DNA of 64,000 nt from Myroides guanonis. GTDB taxonomy: Bacteria > Bacteroidota > Bacteroidia > Flavobacteriales > Flavobacteriaceae. The stretch spans positions 1 through 64,000 of the forward strand of contig NZ_FORU01000002.1 of NCBI RefSeq assembly GCF_900114085.1, written 5' to 3'. Positions 8,843 to 20,403 of the stretch are shown piece after piece. Made by a program: the position numbers and the translations under genes. Within the stretch, counting starts at the first letter, position 1; every line of letters starts with the position of its first letter. The notes beneath the pieces are model-generated. The model worked only from the letters and a program-made list of their open reading frames with translations, ran no database searches and was not told where the DNA came from.

Positions 8843-10126
8843 TTATCTCTTCTCCATTGGAACAAACTCCCTTAAAGGAGCCCCAACATAAAGTTGACGT
8901 GGTCTTCCAATTGGTTCTTTATTAATTCTCATCTCCTTCCATTGTGCTATCCAACCTGGTAAACGTCCAATAGCAAACATTACTGTAAACATTTCAGTAG
9001 GTATACCTAATGCACGATAAATAATTCCAGAATAGAAATCAACATTCGGGTATAAATGTCTATCAACAAAATATTTATCTTCAAGAGCTTTAGCCTCTAG
9101 TTCTTTTGCTATTGCCAATACTGGGTCATCAACACCTAATTTAGACAATACTTCATTTGCTGCTTTCTTAATAATACGAGCTCGCGGATCAAAGTTTTTA
9201 TAAACTCTGTGTCCGAATCCCATAAGACGGAAGGGATCATTTTTATCTTTAGCTTTCTCAATAAACTTAGTTACATCACCACCATCTTTCTGAATCTCCT
9301 CAAGCATTTCTAATACTGCTTGATTCGCTCCACCATGTAAAGGGCCCCAAAGTGCTGACACTCCAGCAGAAATTGAAGCAAACAACCCAGCATGAGACGA
9401 ACCAACCATTCGAACTGTTGAAGTTGAACAATTTTGTTCATGATCAGCATGTAAAATAAACAACTTATCAATAGCATTACGAACAACCGGATCTAAATCA
9501 TATGGTTCAGTAGGTAAAGTAAACATCATTCTCATGAAGCTATCTACATACGGTTGTGTATTATCATAGTAATTTAAAGGCAATCCTTTTGCTTTTCTGT
9601 AAGTCCACGTTGCTATCACTAAAAATTTAGCCATAGTTTTACATACCGCTTCATACATATCCTTTTCACACTCGGCATCTACGACTTTTGGATTAAAAGC
9701 AGTTAACGCGCTCGTCAAAGAAGACAAAACTCCCATTGGATGGGCCGTTTTAGGAAATCCATCAATGATTCCTTTCATCTCTTCGTTTACAATTGAGTAT
9801 TTTCGAATGTCATTCTCGAATTTTACGATTTGATCATTTGATGGTAATTCTCCAAAAATAATTAGATAAGCGACTTCTAAAAAATTTGAATGCTCAGCCA
9901 ATTGCTCTATCGAATATCCTCTATATCTTAATATTCCTTGCTCACCGTCAAGGAATGTGATAGCACTTTGGCATGAACCCGAATTTTTATAACCTGGATC
10001 TAAGGTTATAGCACCAGTTAAGGCACGTAATTTCAAAATATCAATGGCAACTTCATTTTCTGTCCCAATTAACACTGGAAACTCATGCTTCTGACCATCT
10101 AACTCTATGTAAGCTGTTTTAGACAT
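8843..10126 (-). CDS. gltA: Citrate synthase
   Basis: Citrate synthase condenses acetyl-CoA and oxaloacetate at the entry to the TCA cycle. The 427-residue product matches the type II (hexameric, Gram-negative) enzyme in length and in its N-terminal beta-domain (TLDPGYKNSGSCQSAITFLDG). The three catalytic positions are visible: His in WGPLHGGANQAVLEML, His in MGFGHRVYKNFDPRA and Asp in NVDFYSGIIYRALG. The C-terminus (GRPRQLYVG) is also family-typical. It has its own terminator and upstream gap, so it is probably a single-gene unit. Upstream, TAAATTCG is a near match to the -7 consensus. Confidence 0.97.
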   Translation of the reverse strand: MSKTAYIELDGQKHEFPVLIGTENEVAIDILKLRALTGAITLDPGYKNSGSCQSAITFLDGEQGILRYRGYSIEQLAEHSNFLEVAYLIIFGELPSNDQIVKFENDIRKYSIVNEEMKGIIDGFPKTAHPMGVLSSLTSALTAFNPKVVDAECEKDMYEAVCKTMAKFLVIATWTYRKAKGLPLNYYDNTQPYVDSFMRMMFTLPTEPYDLDPVVRNAIDKLFILHADHEQNCSTSTVRMVGSSHAGLFASISAGVSALWGPLHGGANQAVLEMLEEIQKDGGDVTKFIEKAKDKNDPFRLMGFGHRVYKNFDPRARIIKKAANEVLSKLGVDDPVLAIAKELEAKALEDKYFVDRHLYPNVDFYSGIIYRALGIPTEMFTVMFAIGRLPGWIAQWKEMRINKEPIGRPRQLYVGAPLREFVPMEKR

Positions 10127-10434
10127 ATATATGATGATTTTGTTTTATATAATTTTGTTGTTTGCGAATTTAATAAATCACTTATTATTTATAAAGGAAA
10201 TATAGTAATTATTATAACTGTGTACAAGTTAAAAAACCGTAACCTAAAAGCATATTTTCAGATCATTATATTAATCTAAAAAAACTTTAGTCATTAATAC
10301 TGAACACTACATCTCAGACCTCTATGAAGGGGTTAATTTACGAACTTTAATCGAAATTATTGAAATAAATTACGCTTTTTAACTAAAAAAGCTCAACAGA
10401 ATTGTCGAGCTTTTAACTTATCTATAACTAGGAA
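10127..10434. other. gltA-eno intergenic region
   Basis: It contains the eno terminator (10387-10414) and the upstream region of gltA. A TAAATTCG on minus at 10165-10172 is one base off TAnnTTTG. No gene is seen in the remaining AT-rich sequence. Confidence 0.5.
10387..10414 (-). terminator. Intrinsic terminator after eno
   Basis: Stem AGCTC-ACA with TGT-GAGCT (one mismatch, 10390-10411) lies between an A-run and a T-run, 20 bases past the eno stop. Confidence 0.75.
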
Positions 10435-11772
<1,338 letters not shown>

Positions 11773-11844
11773 CCAAATTTAATAACATTTAAAAATCGCT
11801 TTTAAGGAAATTAAAACATAAAATCACGACAGCCAAATAAATAA

Positions 11845-11878
11845 AAAAGAGACTTAGGTAAAACCTAAATCTCTTTTA
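11845..11878 (-). terminator. Intrinsic terminator after carA
   Basis: A 12-position stem (11848-11859 with 11863-11874, one mismatch) has a three-base loop and flanking A and T runs. It lies about 40 bases after the carA stop. Confidence 0.8.
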
Positions 11879-11914
11879 ACTATATATCAATATGATCTAA
11901 TCAAAACAACCTAA

Positions 11915-13030
11915 TTAGTTCTTAGATTTATATTTTTCCATATTCACCACAAACTCATCGAATAAATACCTAGAATCATGTGGACCAGGACTAGATTCAG
12001 GATGATATTGAACAGAGAAAACATCTTTATCCTTCATACGAATACCAGCAACCGTACCATCATTTAAATGTAAATGTGAAATTTCCAATCTATTATGATT
12101 CTCCACCTCTTCTTTATTCACAGCAAAACCATGATTTTGAGAAGTTATTTCACCTCTATTTGTCGCAACATTCAACACAGGATGATTAGATCCTCTATGA
12201 CCAGTAAACATTTTATATGTTGAAACACCTTGAGACATAGCAATAAGCTGATGCCCCAAACAGATACCAAATACTGGCAATCCAGAATCAACGACTTCAG
12301 AAACCACACCTTTAACCTCTTTCAATGGATCAGGATCCCCAGGACCATTCGACAAGAAGATACCATCAGGCTCAAAAGACATTAAATCTTTAAATGAACT
12401 ATCGTAAGGAAACACTTTTACATAACAATCACGCTCATCAAAACATCTCAAAATATTAGTTTTAATTCCCAAATCTAATGCTGATATTTTATACTTCGCA
12501 TTGGCATTACCAAAGAAATAAGGTTCTTTAGTAGAAACTTTAGAAGCTAATTCCAATCCCTCCATAGAAGGAACATCCTTCAACCGCGCTTTCAATTCAG
12601 CTACAGGAGTACCATCAGTAGAAATAACAGCATTCATAGCTCCATTGTCCCTAATATACCCTGTCAATGCGCGAGTATCAACATCAGAAATAGCAACAAT
12701 GTTGGCTTTCTCAAAATAAGTTAGCAGATTAGAAGTTGAATTTGGTCGAGAATGCGTAAAACTAAAATTACGACAAACCAAACCAGCTATTTTTATTCCA
12801 TCAGAATCAACCTCTTCTTCATTAACACCGTAATTCCCAATATGTGGATTAGTAGCTAACATTATTTGACCAAAATAAGAAGGATCCGTAAAAACTTCTT
12901 GATATCCCGTCATACCAGTATTAAAACAGATTTCACCAAATGTAGTCCCTTTAATACCAATTGACTTTCCATAAAAAACAGCACCATCATTTAGAACTAG
13001 TACCGCCTTATCTCTATTCTTATATTCCAT
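11915..13030 (-). CDS. carA: Carbamoyl-phosphate synthase small subunit
   Basis: CarA is the glutaminase subunit that supplies ammonia to CarB for carbamoyl phosphate, the precursor of arginine and pyrimidines. The class I amidotransferase domain is intact: the nucleophile Cys is in FGICLGHQL, with the His-Glu pair in FSVQYHPESSPGP. The N-terminal CPSase_sm domain starts VLVLNDGAVFYGKSIG. The start is placed at the ATG at 13030 (MEYKNRDK). A longer reading would start at a TTG at 13063, upstream of the TACTTTTG promoter box. carB is not in this window. The arginine link fits the nearby guanidino enzymes. Confidence 0.96.
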   Translation of the reverse strand: MEYKNRDKAVLVLNDGAVFYGKSIGIKGTTFGEICFNTGMTGYQEVFTDPSYFGQIMLATNPHIGNYGVNEEEVDSDGIKIAGLVCRNFSFTHSRPNSTSNLLTYFEKANIVAISDVDTRALTGYIRDNGAMNAVISTDGTPVAELKARLKDVPSMEGLELASKVSTKEPYFFGNANAKYKISALDLGIKTNILRCFDERDCYVKVFPYDSSFKDLMSFEPDGIFLSNGPGDPDPLKEVKGVVSEVVDSGLPVFGICLGHQLIAMSQGVSTYKMFTGHRGSNHPVLNVATNRGEITSQNHGFAVNKEEVENHNRLEISHLHLNDGTVAGIRMKDKDVFSVQYHPESSPGPHDSRYLFDEFVVNMEKYKSKN

Positions 13031-13050
13031 TATATGTAGTATTGTACCTG

Positions 13051-13058
13051 CAAAAGTA
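13051..13058 (-). promoter_or_regulatory. -7 box of carA
   Basis: TACTTTTG on the minus strand fits TAnnTTTG, 21-28 bases upstream of the chosen ATG. This argues against the longer TTG-started reading frame. Confidence 0.6.
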
Positions 13059-13083
13059 AACAAATAAGTAATTAAAAAGCATA

Positions 13084-13117
13084 AAAAAAGGACACTCTTT
13101 AAAGAATGTCCTTTATA
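13084..13117 (-). terminator. Terminator closing the ribosomal protein array
   Basis: Stem AAAGGACA/TGTCCTTT (13087-13094 with 13107-13114), extended by TTCTTT-like pairing inside, has flanking A and T runs. It lies 40 bases after rplQ and ends the long operon. Confidence 0.85.
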
Positions 13118-13153
13118 AAATATTAATGTTTTACAAATTTAAATTTGTAAAAA

Positions 13154-13642
13154 TTAAGCATTGTTCTCAGTTTCAGAAGTTGTTTCAGTAGCTTCTACTT
13201 CCGTAGTAGCCGCATCCGCTTTTTTACTCCTACCTCTACGAGTAGTAGCTTTTTTAACTTCTTTTTGATTAGGGTTGTAAATTTCATTAAAATCTACAAG
13301 CTCAATCATCGCCATATCAGCGTTATCCCCTAAACGGTTTCCTAACTTAATGATACGAGTATATCCTCCTGGACGATCACCAACTTTCTGAGCAACTTCT
13401 CTGAAAAGTTCTGTAACTGCCTCTTTACTTCTCAAATATGAAAAAACAACACGACGATTGTGAGTGTCATCAGTTTTTGATTTAGTAATTAGTGGCTCGA
13501 TATATTGTTTTAAAGCCTTAGCTTTAGCAACTGTAGTATTGATGCGCTTATGCTCGATCAATGAACAAGCCATATTCGACAACATAGAATGTCTATGAGC
13601 CGATTTTCTGCTTAAGTGATTGAATTTTTTTCCGTGTCTCAT
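13154..13642 (-). CDS. rplQ: 50S ribosomal protein L17
   Basis: The L17 core ([17 protein letters not shown] at the start, [10 protein letters not shown] later) spans about residues 1-120 and lies near the peptide exit tunnel. At 162 residues it exceeds the roughly 120-127 of the Escherichia coli and Bacillus proteins. The extra tail is low-complexity: a basic patch (TTRRGRSKK) then a Thr/Glu/Ala-rich end. Such tails are usual in Bacteroidota L17. It is the last gene of the array, 33 bases after rpoA. Confidence 0.97.
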   Translation of the reverse strand: MRHGKKFNHLSRKSAHRHSMLSNMACSLIEHKRINTTVAKAKALKQYIEPLITKSKTDDTHNRRVVFSYLRSKEAVTELFREVAQKVGDRPGGYTRIIKLGNRLGDNADMAMIELVDFNEIYNPNQKEVKKATTRRGRSKKADAATTEVEATETTSETENNA

Positions 13643-13675
13643 TACTTTCTAGAATTTAGACTTTAAAAGCCTAGA

Positions 13676-14668
13676 TTATTCTTTATCTAATTTATATTTT
13701 GAAAGATCCATACCGAAATTTAATCCTTTTCCCGCAACAAGTTCTTCTAATTCAGAAAGCGATTTTTTACCGAAATTTCTAAACTTCATTAAATCATTTT
13801 TGTTGTAAGAAACTAAATCTCCCAATGAATCTACTTCAGCCGCTTTCAAACAATTCAAAGCTCTAACAGAAAGGTCTAAATCAACCAATTTTGTTTTAAG
13901 AAGCTGTCTCATATGTAGAGATTCCTCATCATATGTTTCAGTTTGAGCTATTTCATCGGCCTCTAAAGTAATTCTCTCGTCAGAGAACAGCATAAAATGA
14001 TGTATCAAAGTTTTTGCTGCCTCAGTAAGTGCGTCTTTTGGATGAATTGACCCGTCAGTTACGATATCAAAAACCAACTTCTCGTAGTCAGTTTTCTGCT
14101 CTACACGAAAGTTTTCAATAGCATATTTAACGTTCTTCACAGGAGTATAAATCGAATCTGTAAAGATAGTTCCTATAGGTGCATTAGGTTTTCTATTCTC
14201 CTCTGCTGGTACATATCCTCTTCCTTTTTCAATAGTAATGTCCATATTGATAGTAACTCCACTATCTAAATTACATACAACTAAATCAGGATTAAGAACT
14301 TGGAAACCAGAAATAGATTTTTGAAAATCTCCTGCTGTTAATTGTTCCTTACCAGAAAAATTAATTGAAACAGTTTCATTTTCTAAATCTTCTATTTGGC
14401 GTTTAAAACGAACTTGTTTAAGATTAAGGATAATTTCCGTAACATCCTCAACAACACCAGAAATAGTAGAAAACTCATGATCAACACCTTCGATACGAAC
14501 TGATGTAATTGCAAAACCTTCTAACGAAGACAGAAGTACTCTTCTTAATGCATTACCTATTGTCAATCCATATCCCGGTTCTAAAGGTCTAAATTCGAAT
14601 TTACCCTTAAAATCGGTCGAATCAATCATGATAACTTTATCGGGCTTTTGAAAATTAAATATTGCCAT
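13676..14668 (-). CDS. rpoA: RNA polymerase alpha subunit
   Basis: Alpha dimerises to nucleate RNA polymerase assembly, and its C-terminal domain contacts DNA and activators. The 330-residue product shows the N-terminal dimerisation domain ([26 protein letters not shown]) and, after a linker, an alpha-CTD (about 255-320) with [16 protein letters not shown] and [12 protein letters not shown]. Its place between rpsD and rplQ is the ancestral alpha-operon order. Confidence 0.98.
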   Translation of the reverse strand: MAIFNFQKPDKVIMIDSTDFKGKFEFRPLEPGYGLTIGNALRRVLLSSLEGFAITSVRIEGVDHEFSTISGVVEDVTEIILNLKQVRFKRQIEDLENETVSINFSGKEQLTAGDFQKSISGFQVLNPDLVVCNLDSGVTINMDITIEKGRGYVPAEENRKPNAPIGTIFTDSIYTPVKNVKYAIENFRVEQKTDYEKLVFDIVTDGSIHPKDALTEAAKTLIHHFMLFSDERITLEADEIAQTETYDEESLHMRQLLKTKLVDLDLSVRALNCLKAAEVDSLGDLVSYNKNDLMKFRNFGKKSLSELEELVAGKGLNFGMDLSKYKLDKE

Positions 14669-14693
14669 ATTTGTTTCGACTGAATGTCAATTA

Positions 14694-15299
14694 TTATTTG
14701 TTATACAACTCTACGATTAACTGTTCTTTGATGTTCTCTGGAACTTGAAGTCTTTGTGGAATAGCAACAAAATTACCTTCCATAGTTTCTCCATTCCAAG
14801 TGATCCATTCATAAACAGCACTAGAATTAGATAACGAATTCACAATAACTTCTAGAGATTTTGATTTTTCACGAACAGCAACTTTATCACCTGCTTTTAA
14901 TTGGTATGAAGGTATATTTACTAATTCCCCATTAACAGTAATATGTCTGTGAGAAACTATCTGACGAGCTGCTCTTCTTGATGGAGCAATACCCATTCTG
15001 TACACAACATTATCCAATCTTGCTTCACAAAGTTGAATCAAAACCTCACCTGTAACTCCACGAGCTGCAGCTGCTTTTTTGTATATGTTTCTGAATTGTT
15101 TTTCTAAAATACCGTAAGTATATTTAGCTTTTTGTTTTTCCATCAACTGAATAGCATACTCAGATTTTTTACCTCTTCTTTTTGCTAAACCATGTTGACC
15201 TGGAGGATAATTTCTTTTTTCAAAAGATTTATCTTCTCCGAAAATTGCTTCGCCAAATTTACGAGCAATTTTAGTTTGTGGACCAGTATATCTTGCCAT
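14694..15299 (-). CDS. rpsD: 30S ribosomal protein S4
   Basis: S4 is a primary 16S rRNA binder that starts 30S assembly. The 201-residue product begins [16 protein letters not shown] and carries the S4 RNA-binding domain (about 92-155: [21 protein letters not shown]). The N-terminal zinc-binding cysteine cluster is absent, so this is the zinc-free form. S4 represses its own operon in other bacteria. Here a terminator-like hairpin lies directly upstream (15306-15370), a plausible site for such control. Confidence 0.97.
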   Translation of the reverse strand: MARYTGPQTKIARKFGEAIFGEDKSFEKRNYPPGQHGLAKRRGKKSEYAIQLMEKQKAKYTYGILEKQFRNIYKKAAAARGVTGEVLIQLCEARLDNVVYRMGIAPSRRAARQIVSHRHITVNGELVNIPSYQLKAGDKVAVREKSKSLEVIVNSLSNSSAVYEWITWNGETMEGNFVAIPQRLQVPENIKEQLIVELYNK

Positions 15300-15305
15300 T
15301 TTCTA

Positions 15306-15370
15306 AAAAAATTAAAAAGGTAGGGATTATGAATTCAGGTCTCTTTCCTCCGATAATCTATTCCTACCTT
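15306..15370 (-). promoter_or_regulatory. Hairpin with U-tract before rpsD, likely attenuator
   Basis: On the minus strand a stem AAGGTAGG...CCTACCTT (15363-15370 with 15317-15324), continued by GATTAT/ATAATC across a 4-base bulge, closes a 22-base loop containing GGAGG. The 3' arm is followed by TTTTTAATTTTTTT, and then rpsD begins within a few bases. This is the layout of an intrinsic terminator inside the operon. It is the only large gap in the alpha segment and suggests attenuation or S4 feedback. Confidence 0.6.
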
Positions 15371-15389
15371 ATGTTATACTATATTATAA

Positions 15390-15773
15390 TTAAACTCTTC
15401 TTCGTTTTGGAGGACGACACCCATTATGCGGCATTGGAGTAATGTCAATAATTTCTGTTACTTCAATCCCTCCGTTATGAAGTGATCTAATAGCAGATTC
15501 TCTACCATTACCAGGTCCTTTAACGTAAACTTTTACTTTTTTAAGACCTGCCTCAATTGCAACTTTACTACAATCTTCAGCAGCCATTTGCGCAGCATAT
15601 GGAGTGTTCTTTTTAGAACCTCTAAAACCCATTTTACCAGCAGATGACCAAGAAATTACTTCACCTTTCTTATTCGTAAGAGAAATAATAATATTGTTAA
15701 ACGTCGCGCTAATATGAGCTTCACCTGTTGATTCAACAAGTACTTTACGTTTTTTTGTATTCGCTTTAGCCAT
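15390..15773 (-). CDS. rpsK: 30S ribosomal protein S11
   Basis: S11 lies on the 30S platform next to the mRNA exit. The 127-residue product has the standard end ([15 protein letters not shown]) and the central block [30 protein letters not shown]. It follows rpsM by 11 bases and precedes the rpsD attenuator-like hairpin. Confidence 0.98.
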   Translation of the reverse strand: MAKANTKKRKVLVESTGEAHISATFNNIIISLTNKKGEVISWSSAGKMGFRGSKKNTPYAAQMAAEDCSKVAIEAGLKKVKVYVKGPGNGRESAIRSLHNGGIEVTEIIDITPMPHNGCRPPKRRRV

Positions 15774-15784
15774 ATTATAACTAA

Positions 15785-16159
15785 TTATTTAGTTGCTTTT
15801 TTCTTGTTAGCAACAGTTTTTCTTTTACCTTTTCTAGTTCTAGAGTTGTTCTTAGTTCTTTGACCTCTTAATGGAAGACCTGATCTATGACGGATTCCTC
15901 TGTAGCATCCGATATCCATTAAACGTTTAATGTTTAATGAAACTTCAGAACGCAATTCTCCTTCTATCTTATAGAAAGAAACAGCTTCACGAATAGCTCC
16001 AATTTCCTCATCATTCCAGTCTTGAACTTTTTTATCTTCGCTAACATTAGCTTTCTCAAGCACTGCTTTAGCTCTGCTTGCACCTACTCCGAAGATATAA
16101 GTCAAAGCAATAACTCCTCTTTTGTGTTTAGGTATGTCTACCCCTGCGATTCTTGCCAT
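15785..16159 (-). CDS. rpsM: 30S ribosomal protein S13
   Basis: S13 forms part of the 30S head and the intersubunit bridge to L5. The 124-residue protein opens [19 protein letters not shown] and contains the helix-two-turn-helix block [19 protein letters not shown] with the basic tail that contacts P-site tRNA. It starts two bases after rpmJ. Confidence 0.98.
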   Translation of the reverse strand: MARIAGVDIPKHKRGVIALTYIFGVGASRAKAVLEKANVSEDKKVQDWNDEEIGAIREAVSFYKIEGELRSEVSLNIKRLMDIGCYRGIRHRSGLPLRGQRTKNNSRTRKGKRKTVANKKKATK

Positions 16160-16161
16160 AA

Positions 16162-16278
16162 TTATCCTTGTCTTTGTTTAAATCTAGGATTCTTTTTATT
16201 AACAACGTAAAGTATTCCTTTTCTACGTACTATAATGCACTCGGCACTTCTTTTTTTAACTGATGCTCTTACTTTCAT
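16162..16278 (-). CDS. rpmJ: 50S ribosomal protein L36
   Basis: A 38-residue protein ([21 protein letters not shown]...) lies between infA and rpsM, exactly where L36 is expected. Classical L36 binds zinc through three Cys and one His. Here only Cys14 is left, so this is the zinc-independent type. It starts 10 bases after infA. Confidence 0.95.
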   Translation of the reverse strand: MKVRASVKKRSAECIIVRRKGILYVVNKKNPRFKQRQG

Positions 16279-16288
16279 TTTAATAGCT

Positions 16289-16504
16289 TTAGTATCTATA
16301 AGTAATTCTTGCTTTGGTCAAATCATAAGGGCTCATTTCCAATTTAACTCGGTCCCCAGGTAACAACTTAATGTAATGCATACGCATTTTACCTGAAATA
16401 TGAGCAATCACGATATGTCCATTTTCTAATTCTACACGAAACATAGCATTTGATAATGCTTCAATAATTGCTCCGTCTTGCTCTATTGCTGATTGTTTTG
16501 CCAT
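16289..16504 (-). CDS. infA: Translation initiation factor IF-1
   Basis: IF-1 occupies the A site during initiation and assists IF-2 and IF-3. The 71-residue product is a single OB fold with the usual motifs ([20 protein letters not shown] and [22 protein letters not shown]). It begins five bases after secY. Neither adk nor map lies between secY and infA, in contrast to many Firmicutes; adk is at 49740. Confidence 0.98.
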   Translation of the reverse strand: MAKQSAIEQDGAIIEALSNAMFRVELENGHIVIAHISGKMRMHYIKLLPGDRVKLEMSPYDLTKARITYRY

Positions 16505-16509
16505 AAAAA

Positions 16510-17856
16510 CTAAGCTAATGCTTTTCTATTTTTACCACTTGTCATCATACTGTCGTATTGTTTATTCAACAAATATGCATTTACTTGTTGGATTGTATCG
16601 ATTGCAACACTCACCATAATCAATAGGGATGTTCCGCCATAGAACATTGCCCAACCTTGCTGAACGCCTAATAAACTCACAACGATAGCTGGGAACACAG
16701 CAATCAATGCAAGAAACAAAGACCCAGGAAAAGTGATCAATGACATTATCTTATCCAAGTATTCAGAAGTGTCACTTCCAGGACGAATCCCAGGAATAAA
16801 ACCTCCACTACGCTTCAAATCATCTGCCATCTTATTGGTAGGTACTGTAATTGCGGTGTAAAAGTACGTAAAAATTACGATTAACAAAGCAAAAAGTAAA
16901 TTATACTGCCATCCGAATACATTGTGAAATGTTGAACTGATCGATTGAGCAGTATCAGATGTAGATAATCCAGCTACTGCAGCAGGCACAAACATAATCG
17001 CTTGAGCGAAAATAATCGGCATTACTCCAGAAGCATTTAACTTCAATGGAATCCATTGTCGATTTCCACCTAACATGGATTGATCGTAGGTCCCTGAAGC
17101 ACTTCTTCTTGCATATTGAACTGGAATTCTTCGTATTGCTAGTGTTAAAAATATACAAGCAACAATGATTAACAACCAAATAATTACTTCGATAACCATT
17201 AACATTACTCCTCCATTGTTATCAGTTGTTCTAGATTGGAATTCTTGAATGAAAGACATAGGTAGTCTCGCAATAATACCAACCATAATTAACAATGAAA
17301 TTCCGTTTCCAATACCTTTATCAGTGATCTTTTCACCTAACCACATTGCAAAAATTGTTCCGGTAACTAATATAATTACTGAAGAAAACAAGAATGAGAA
17401 AGAACTGAAACCTAACAAAAACGCATCAGGAGGAAGCTGTACATATAAGTTATAAATATAACTTGGCCCCTGTAACAAGGTTATCCCGATAGTTAACCAT
17501 CGAGTAATTTGATTCATTTTCTTTCTACCGCTTTCTCCATCGCTTTGTAGCTTTTGCAAATACGGAACCGCAATTCCCATTAACTGAACTACGATAGAAG
17601 CAGAAATATAAGGCATGATACCTAATGCAAATACAGATGCTTGTGCAAATGCACCACCTGTAAATACGTTAATCAACCAACCAATTCCTTGGTCCGTTTG
17701 ATCTGTTAAAGCTTGTAATTTCGTCGCATCAATACCTGGAAGCGTTACTTGTGTACCGAAACGGTACACAACTAACAACCCTAAAGTAATTAAAACTTTA
17801 TTCTTTAATTCTTCAATTTTCCAAATATTGGCTAGTGTTTCAAAAAACTTTTTCAT
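16510..17856 (-). CDS. secY: Protein translocase subunit SecY
   Basis: SecY forms the protein-conducting channel of the inner membrane. The 448-residue protein has about ten hydrophobic segments. It shows the family blocks [14 protein letters not shown] near residue 35, [14 protein letters not shown], then [15 protein letters not shown] and the cytoplasmic loop [10 protein letters not shown] that contacts SecA or the ribosome. It lies 15 bases after rplO, the normal spc-operon position. Confidence 0.98.
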   Translation of the reverse strand: MKKFFETLANIWKIEELKNKVLITLGLLVVYRFGTQVTLPGIDATKLQALTDQTDQGIGWLINVFTGGAFAQASVFALGIMPYISASIVVQLMGIAVPYLQKLQSDGESGRKKMNQITRWLTIGITLLQGPSYIYNLYVQLPPDAFLLGFSSFSFLFSSVIILVTGTIFAMWLGEKITDKGIGNGISLLIMVGIIARLPMSFIQEFQSRTTDNNGGVMLMVIEVIIWLLIIVACIFLTLAIRRIPVQYARRSASGTYDQSMLGGNRQWIPLKLNASGVMPIIFAQAIMFVPAAVAGLSTSDTAQSISSTFHNVFGWQYNLLFALLIVIFTYFYTAITVPTNKMADDLKRSGGFIPGIRPGSDTSEYLDKIMSLITFPGSLFLALIAVFPAIVVSLLGVQQGWAMFYGGTSLLIMVSVAIDTIQQVNAYLLNKQYDSMMTSGKNRKALA

Positions 17857-17871
17857 CTTGCTCGTTAAGAT

Positions 17872-18324
17872 TTATAGGATTACAACTTCACCTCCAGCAG
17901 CTTCTATAGCTTCTTTAGCTGATGCTGAAAATTTGTGAGCAGATACTTTTAATTTAGCCTTAATTTCTCCACGACCTAAAACCTTAACCACACTATTCTT
18001 AGAAGCTAATCCTAAATCAACAAACTGAGCAAAGTCAATTGTATCAGTAACAACACCAGTATCTACTAGTATTTGTAACTTCTCCAAGTTGACAACTTCA
18101 TACTCTATTCTGTTAATGTTTTTAAAACCATACTTAGGAACACGTCTTTGAAGAGGCATCTGCCCACCTTCAAACCCTAGTTTCCTAGAATATCCAGATC
18201 TCGATTTAGCTCCCTTGTGTCCTCTTGTAGAAGTTCCTCCTTTTCCAGAACCTTCACCACGACCAACTCTTTTGCTTTGGTGGTGTACTGAACCGCTTGC
18301 TGGTTGTAAATTACTTAAATTCAT
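17872..18324 (-). CDS. rplO: 50S ribosomal protein L15
   Basis: L15 is a late-assembly protein with a long Gly/Lys-rich N-terminal extension that runs into the 23S rRNA core. That extension is visible here ([19 protein letters not shown]), followed by the globular part with [17 protein letters not shown]. The 150-residue length is normal, and it follows rpmD by 11 bases. Confidence 0.98.
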   Translation of the reverse strand: MNLSNLQPASGSVHHQSKRVGRGEGSGKGGTSTRGHKGAKSRSGYSRKLGFEGGQMPLQRRVPKYGFKNINRIEYEVVNLEKLQILVDTGVVTDTIDFAQFVDLGLASKNSVVKVLGRGEIKAKLKVSAHKFSASAKEAIEAAGGEVVIL

Positions 18325-18335
18325 ACTTTACAAAA

Positions 18336-18518
18336 TTATTTAATTTCTTCTACAGAAACTAAGTGTTGCACTTTATTTACCATTCCCAAAATAGCTCCTG
18401 TAGCATCATGCTCAACTACCTGACCTAATTTGCGAAGTCCTAAAGCCTCTAACGTTCTCTTCTGTGGAAGAGGACAGTTAATTTGGCTTCTTACTTGTTT
18501 TACTTTAATTTTTGACAT
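18336..18518 (-). CDS. rpmD: 50S ribosomal protein L30
   Basis: L30 is a small protein near the 5S rRNA region. The sequence MSKIKVKQVRSQINCPLPQK with LRKLGQVVEHD is typical, and 60 residues is the usual size. The ATG at 18518 is chosen over a TTG nine bases upstream (18527), because it gives the conserved N-terminus and a normal intergenic gap after rpsE. Confidence 0.96.
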   Translation of the reverse strand: MSKIKVKQVRSQINCPLPQKRTLEALGLRKLGQVVEHDATGAILGMVNKVQHLVSVEEIK

Positions 18519-18529
18519 AATACTCAAAA

Positions 18530-19054
18530 TTAACCTTTAAATACTTTTTCTAAAGAAATCCCTCTTTGTTTTGCAACTGTAGAAGCACTTCTTAAACGTA
18601 ACAAAGCATCGAAAGTAGCTTTAACCACATTGTGAGGGTTCGAAGAACCTTGTGATTTTGACAAAACGTCACTAATTCCAACAGACTCTACTACAGCTCT
18701 CACAGAACCACCAGCAATTACACCGGTACCCAAAGATGCAGGCATTAAAAATACACGTGCACCACTGAATTTTCCTTTTTGTTCATGCGGAATTGTATGC
18801 CCATTCAAAGGAACTCTAATCAAGTTTTTCTTAGCATCCTCTACAGCTTTTGCAATAGATTCAGAAACATCCTTAGATTTACCTAAACCATGACCCACTA
18901 CACCGTTCTCGTCACCTACTACTACTACAGCAGAAAAACCAAATGCTCTTCCTCCTTTAGTAACTTTAGTAACACGATTTACACTAACCAAACGGTCTTT
19001 TAAATCAAGACCACTTGGTTTCACAAATTCTACGTTTTTATAATTTTGATACAT
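18530..19054 (-). CDS. rpsE: 30S ribosomal protein S5
   Basis: S5 sits at the mRNA entry and helps decoding fidelity and helicase activity. The 174-residue product shows the double-stranded RNA-binding fold ([22 protein letters not shown]) and the C-terminal domain ([20 protein letters not shown]). It is preceded by rplR at six bases. Confidence 0.98.
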   Translation of the reverse strand: MYQNYKNVEFVKPSGLDLKDRLVSVNRVTKVTKGGRAFGFSAVVVVGDENGVVGHGLGKSKDVSESIAKAVEDAKKNLIRVPLNGHTIPHEQKGKFSGARVFLMPASLGTGVIAGGSVRAVVESVGISDVLSKSQGSSNPHNVVKATFDALLRLRSASTVAKQRGISLEKVFKG

Positions 19055-19060
19055 AACTAA

Positions 19061-19411
19061 TTAGAATTTTAATCCAGCTTCTCTAGCACCTTCTGCTAAT
19101 GATTTAACACGTCCGTGATATAAGTAACCATTTCTATCAAAAGATACAGTTTCAATCCCAGCCTTCAAAGCCTTCTCTGCAATTAGTTTTCCAACCGATG
19201 CAGCAGTTTCAATATTGGTACCTCTTGTTATACCAGCTTCTCTTGAAGATGCAGCTGTTAGAGTTACTCCGTTCACATCATCTATGATTTGTGCATAGAT
19301 TTCTTTATTACTTCTGAATACAGAAAGTCTTGGTCTAGCAGCAGTTCCGCTTACAATCTTTCTGACTCTGAACTTTATACGTTGTCTTCTTTCAGATTTT
19401 GTTAATGACAT
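19061..19411 (-). CDS. rplR: 50S ribosomal protein L18
   Basis: L18 binds 5S rRNA and links it to 23S rRNA. The 116-residue sequence has the basic N-terminus ([27 protein letters not shown], read in pieces) and the conserved [24 protein letters not shown] ending, the common bacterial length and layout. It lies 11 bases after rplF. Confidence 0.98.
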   Translation of the reverse strand: MSLTKSERRQRIKFRVRKIVSGTAARPRLSVFRSNKEIYAQIIDDVNGVTLTAASSREAGITRGTNIETAASVGKLIAEKALKAGIETVSFDRNGYLYHGRVKSLAEGAREAGLKF

Positions 19412-19422
19412 AGTCTTAAATT

Positions 19423-19965
19423 TTAAGCTGATTTACCTGCTTTTCTTCTCAATTCTTCACCTACAAATTTAATCCCTTTACCTTTGTAAGGTTCTGGCTT
19501 GCGGAATGAACGAATTTTAGCTGCAACTTGTCCTACAAGCTGCTTATCTGCAGAGGTTAATTTTACTAATGGATTCTTACCTTTCTCAGATATGGTTTCA
19601 ACCATTACTTCAGGAGCAACATCAATAAGAATATTATGTGAAAAACCTAAAGCTAAATCTAATTTTTGCCCTTGGTTAGAAGCACGGTAACCCACACCAA
19701 CTAACTCCAAAGTTAAAGTAAACCCTTCTGAAACTCCAACAATCATATTGTTGATTAAGCTTCTGTATAAACCATGCTTACTTCTTAGATCTTTTGCATC
19801 TGACTCACGCTCTACTATTACCTGTCCCTCTTCTACTTTAACAGTAACGTCTTGGACTATTTGAGTAAGCTCGCCTAATTTTCCTTTTACAACAACCACT
19901 CCTTCGTTAACAGTAACTGTTACATCAGCAGGGATTGTTATTGGACTTTTACCTATTCTTGACAT
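19423..19965 (-). CDS. rplF: 50S ribosomal protein L6
   Basis: L6 contacts the sarcin-ricin loop region near the factor-binding site. The 180-residue protein has two related domains and the hallmark C-terminal block [14 protein letters not shown] followed by RRKAGK. The start [15 protein letters not shown] is standard. It follows rpsH by 18 bases. Confidence 0.98.
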   Translation of the reverse strand: MSRIGKSPITIPADVTVTVNEGVVVVKGKLGELTQIVQDVTVKVEEGQVIVERESDAKDLRSKHGLYRSLINNMIVGVSEGFTLTLELVGVGYRASNQGQKLDLALGFSHNILIDVAPEVMVETISEKGKNPLVKLTSADKQLVGQVAAKIRSFRKPEPYKGKGIKFVGEELRRKAGKSA

Positions 19966-19983
19966 TTCTAAGTCTCTTTTTAA

Positions 19984-20382
19984 TTAGTATACGTAACAAA
20001 CTACTTCACCACCTATATTCAGTTGTTTCGCTTTTTTTCCAGTCATCAATCCTTGTGATGTTGAAATAATAGCGATCCCTAAACCATTTAAGATCCTAGG
20101 AAGATCTGCCGATGAAGCATATTTACGCAAACCTGGTTTACTAATTCTTTGGATATCTCTGATAACTGACTCCTTTGTGTCTTTATCATATTTCAAAGCT
20201 ATTTTGATGCTACCTTGAACAGTAGAATCATCAAATTTATAACTTAAGATATATCCTTGATCGAATAATATTTTCGTGATTTCTTTTTTAAACTTAGAAG
20301 CAGGGATTTCTACCACTTTGTGGTTAGCACGCACTGCATTTCTAACTCTAGTAAGAAAATCTGCTATTGGATCTGTATACAT
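19984..20382 (-). CDS. rpsH: 30S ribosomal protein S8
   Basis: S8 binds 16S rRNA helix 21 and represses the spc operon in Escherichia coli. The 132-residue product opens MYTDPIADFLTRVRNA and ends with ISTSQGLMTGKKAKQLNIGGEVVCYVY in pieces typical of the family. It sits between rpsN and rplF. Confidence 0.98.
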   Translation of the reverse strand: MYTDPIADFLTRVRNAVRANHKVVEIPASKFKKEITKILFDQGYILSYKFDDSTVQGSIKIALKYDKDTKESVIRDIQRISKPGLRKYASSADLPRILNGLGIAIISTSQGLMTGKKAKQLNIGGEVVCYVY

Positions 20383-20403
20383 TTTTTTTCCCTTTAATCT
20401 TAA

